From Aulostomus chinensis (taxonomy: Eukaryota; Chordata; Actinopteri; Syngnathiformes; Aulostomidae), in the NCBI GenBank assembly GCA_037954235.1, contig JBBMOA010000019.1:16369805-16433804 (forward strand): a DNA stretch of 64,000 nucleotides, given 5' to 3'. Shown one piece after another: positions 61,291 to 64,000 of this stretch. The notes under the pieces were generated by a model. That model did no database searches. It was not told the DNA's origin and saw only the letters and a program-made list of their open reading frames with translations. Position numbers and translations under genes: made by a program. Each line of letters begins with the position of its first letter. Position 1 is the first letter of the stretch.

Positions 61291-63352
61291 GCAAACAGCC
61301 AGCTGGTTTGATTTATTTCAATCAAAAAAGTACAGTAAATACTAATAGTTGATTAATGTTATCACATTGTATGTTTAGATTTTCGAAGACGTCTCGTTTT
61401 GATTGGCAAAGATTTGTTGAATTATGGTGGCTGAAAGAGATTGTCCTCAGGAATGAACAGCGTATGGAACATGAGCATAAAGTGCTGTCGTATGTGACCA
61501 TAATAACATCTTTGAGTCTGGTGTGCATCAGTCCAGGCGTGCACTCTGTCCTAAATTCAGTCTTTTTAATGTATTCATCTCTATTTATACATGAGCGTAA
61601 TTGTTTCTGACACTTGACTGCCCGAGGGAAACTTATCTTCTTAAGTCTCAACCTTGATCTTCAGTAGAAAGTAACCAAAATAGATCACACATCTCTCTGC
61701 CAAATTAATGTATTGAGAAGTGCAAAAATATAGACATGAGGGATTATTAGTCACTAAATGTATTATTCTGTCTGCATGCTTTAGGACAGATCAATTTAAT
61801 TAGAGAGGAAAGCTTTGTCTATCCTGAGCTTCAAACATAAGTTTGAATAATGTAAACTCAGCATGGAAAAGAATTACATTTATTTTATTGCGAAGGTTCA
61901 AGCGAGCTGAATACACACAGACTTCCTGTAGCTTCGTCTGAAATCAGAAGTCTGTCGTGTTTTGTAAATTTGCAGCACATTTGACCTCAGCCAAGGTTGT
62001 GACACCGATGCTAGTTTGTTTGTTTATAACTCTGAAAGCTTTGCAAGTGTGATAGAACGTAGGTTGTCGAACAATCCATCCATCCAGGTTACCAGTCCAT
62101 CACAGGACCAACACATAGAGACAGACTCGAACAATCCCTTCATCATTGATCCAAAATTGGCTCTGATGACATAATTTTGCCTGGGTAGAGCTGTGCTCTC
62201 TACTGCCCTCTGGTGTGTAGCTCTTATTCACTCCATGTTGGAGTGGACTCCTGGAACACCGAACAATCGAATCCATCAATAAGCCAGAAATGATGACACC
62301 TTTAGTTACATCCAGGAGTTCAAACTGTCAGAAACTCTGTTTGGCCCTTCCTTTCTTGGGTCTTAATGGATGTTTGTGGTCCGTAATGTCTTGGTGTGGT
62401 TTCTCGGGAGTAATGAGTTTTGTCAGATCTGGGACGAATGCGTCAGATTGAGTGGGGGGGGGGGGGGGGAACAACAGATCATTAATCATCATCAAACACT
62501 GGAGAAATGACCATGTTACATGCATATTTTAAATTTGATTAAGGAAATGCCAAGGCCGCCCAACGAAGAGGTAAACAGCCCTCAGTCTGTCAGAGCAGAT
62601 TCCTCTGATTTACCTTGATGAGGAGGAGAGGGGACACTGCTTTGACAAAGTCTTGGAATTAATGGACGGCCGGCGCGGCCTCACTCGTCCGGTAGCATCT
62701 GGAGACCATCACACCCACTGTGTTGTGTCAGTAGGTGCGCCACATGTCGCTGACAGAGCTCCACAATGTGACAAAGAACAGCCCGAAGAGAGGCAGTGCT
62801 TGCAGATCACTCAGCGTCTTTCATCCCTGCTTTGTCATTCTGTTCTGTGGTGATGGACAGGCGGATAAGAGATTAGCGTTTAGCAGGAGTCTATCGGATT
62901 CCAACATAGAGATGGAAATCCAATTTCCACATCGTATGGCGTAGGGGTGTGAGAGGTTGGTACAAGCGAGAGGGAAGGAATCTTAAAGGGAGCACACACA
63001 CGTTTATAGCAATAAATCACGGAGTAAACAGGTTGAGCAGGTTCTGAAATGATGGTTTGAGCATGTTCTATAATAATGGTGATGTGGTATCCTGGCGCCC
63101 AGGTAGCTGGGTTGGTTCCCCGTGTTACCTCCAGCTCGGTTGAGTGTCGGCACAGACACCGTTGGAAGGAAGCTAGAAGCTGGATCAGGGTGCTCGTCCT
63201 GCTGGCTGCATGAGGGGTCAGGGTGCTGGTCTGGCGGGGGGGGGGGTCTTCCCTCCCATGCGCTACGTCCTCTCTGGAGAAACTCCGTGCTGTCAGGTGG
63301 AAGTATGACTGCTCATTTGACGGTGGAAGCAAAAGTAGTCCGTGGTGGTCCC

Positions 63353-63356
<4 letters not shown>
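61291..63356. other. Intergenic; no gene seen
   Basis: AT-rich sequence with a 42-base SINE piece at 62084, a 16-base G run at 62454-62469 and another G run near 63236. No exon pattern. Confidence 0.45.
62084..62126 (-). repeat. SINE internal fragment
   Basis: CATCCATCCAGGTTACCAGT followed by CCATCACAGGACCAACACAT is the complement of the middle of the family at 43717 (TGTTGGCCCTGTGATGGACT). Confidence 0.6.
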
Positions 63357-63394
<38 letters not shown>

Positions 63395-63397
63395 GTG
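63357..63397. repeat. GT microsatellite
   Basis: About 19 GT units with one CGTG interruption. Confidence 0.95.
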
Positions 63398-64000
63398 CCC
63401 GGCCCCTGCGGGCCGTATCCAAACCTCGCCGGTGTTTGTGATCGGTAGCTTTGAGAGTACTAGCTGTAGTGAAGTGTACTGTGTACAGTTGTTGAATACA
63501 ATTGGAAAAGTTGCAGGTGATAGCAGGAGAGTATTATTCACAAATTCCTCCCTCTCAGGTGTCAAGGTCCTTATCTCTCGTGTTGATGAGCTTCACACAA
63601 AGCAGCTTCACAATGCTCTCTTTTATTGCCTTACTGCCTGGCAACAGTGCTGGCGTCAACAGGTTTTTAGTTTTTCAGCTCTGCAGAATTTAATTAATGG
63701 CTTTAGGAGGCTGTTGATGGCAACAGTAAGGACAGAACATTTCCAAATGAAAATAGTACCTTAAGGCTTTATAAAACGTGATACAGTAGAGGGTATGAAA
63801 TATGGGAAAATCATTAAACAATTGTGTTTCCACTTATAGTTTGATAGTAATCTTACTTCCCCTCATTCACAGTGTTCAGATGCAGCGCTGAGTCATCTGT
63901 CCCTTAATCTGATCAAGCTGGAGCAGCCAACAGATCAGATTTTCATCCACGGCCAAAAACCCTCCAGTCAGACTCTTTTTAAAAAGCAGAATAAATGATT
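63398..64000. other. Intergenic to window edge; no gene seen
   Basis: AT-rich sequence. A 140-codon frame across the GT repeat into this region is a low-complexity artefact at its start; its later part has no recognisable motif. Confidence 0.45.

Noticed and set aside
38503..64000. FANCG or VCP gene, expected beside PIGO by human synteny
   Set aside because: No exon resembling either protein was recognised in any frame by eye.

Overview
The window is nuclear DNA from a ray-finned fish, probably a percomorph teleost. Evidence: three vertebrate genes with compact GT-AG introns, tRNA-headed SINEs ending in short ATGG runs, Tc1, hAT and Harbinger remnants, a LINE-1 tail, and many dinucleotide and poly-G/C microsatellites. 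There are no operons, CRISPR arrays or phage genes.

Layout. Positions 1-19,863 hold the 5' end of unc13b (Munc13-2) on the minus strand. Five coding exons are readable, including a 30-bp microexon; they encode the N-terminal C2A domain. The rest of the gene lies beyond the left edge. Positions 19,864-22,199 are the divergent intergenic region with CCAAT and GC boxes. Positions 22,200-27,695 are a complete stoml2 (mitochondrial stomatin-like protein 2) on the plus strand, 10 exons and 350 residues. Positions 30,500-38,502 are a complete pigo (GPI ethanolamine-phosphate transferase 3) on the plus strand, with 11 coding exons, 1,089 residues, and probably an upstream non-coding exon. From 38,503 to 64,000 no known gene is recognisable. 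That stretch holds SINEs, LINE tails, microsatellites, an old tandem repeat, possible conserved non-coding blocks, and one speculative three-exon candidate at 41,840-42,593.

The order unc13b (-), stoml2 (+), pigo (+) matches the human 9p13.3 neighbourhood (UNC13B, STOML2, PIGO) as known from human gene maps. The human gene FAM214B, which lies between UNC13B and STOML2, is not seen here. The three genes do not form a pathway: synaptic vesicle priming, mitochondrial inner-membrane organisation and GPI-anchor synthesis.

I found no clearly new biological system. The observations most worth checking are the unannotated three-exon open frame at 41.8-42.6 kb; the weak, NAGNAG, TG-repeat-flanked exon 2 of stoml2 beside a Harbinger insertion; a chimeric SINE and two other SINEs with perfect target-site duplications; and an old tandem triplication at 48.5-49.0 kb. 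All exon edges were read by eye from splice consensus and protein similarity recalled from family knowledge; no alignment was run.
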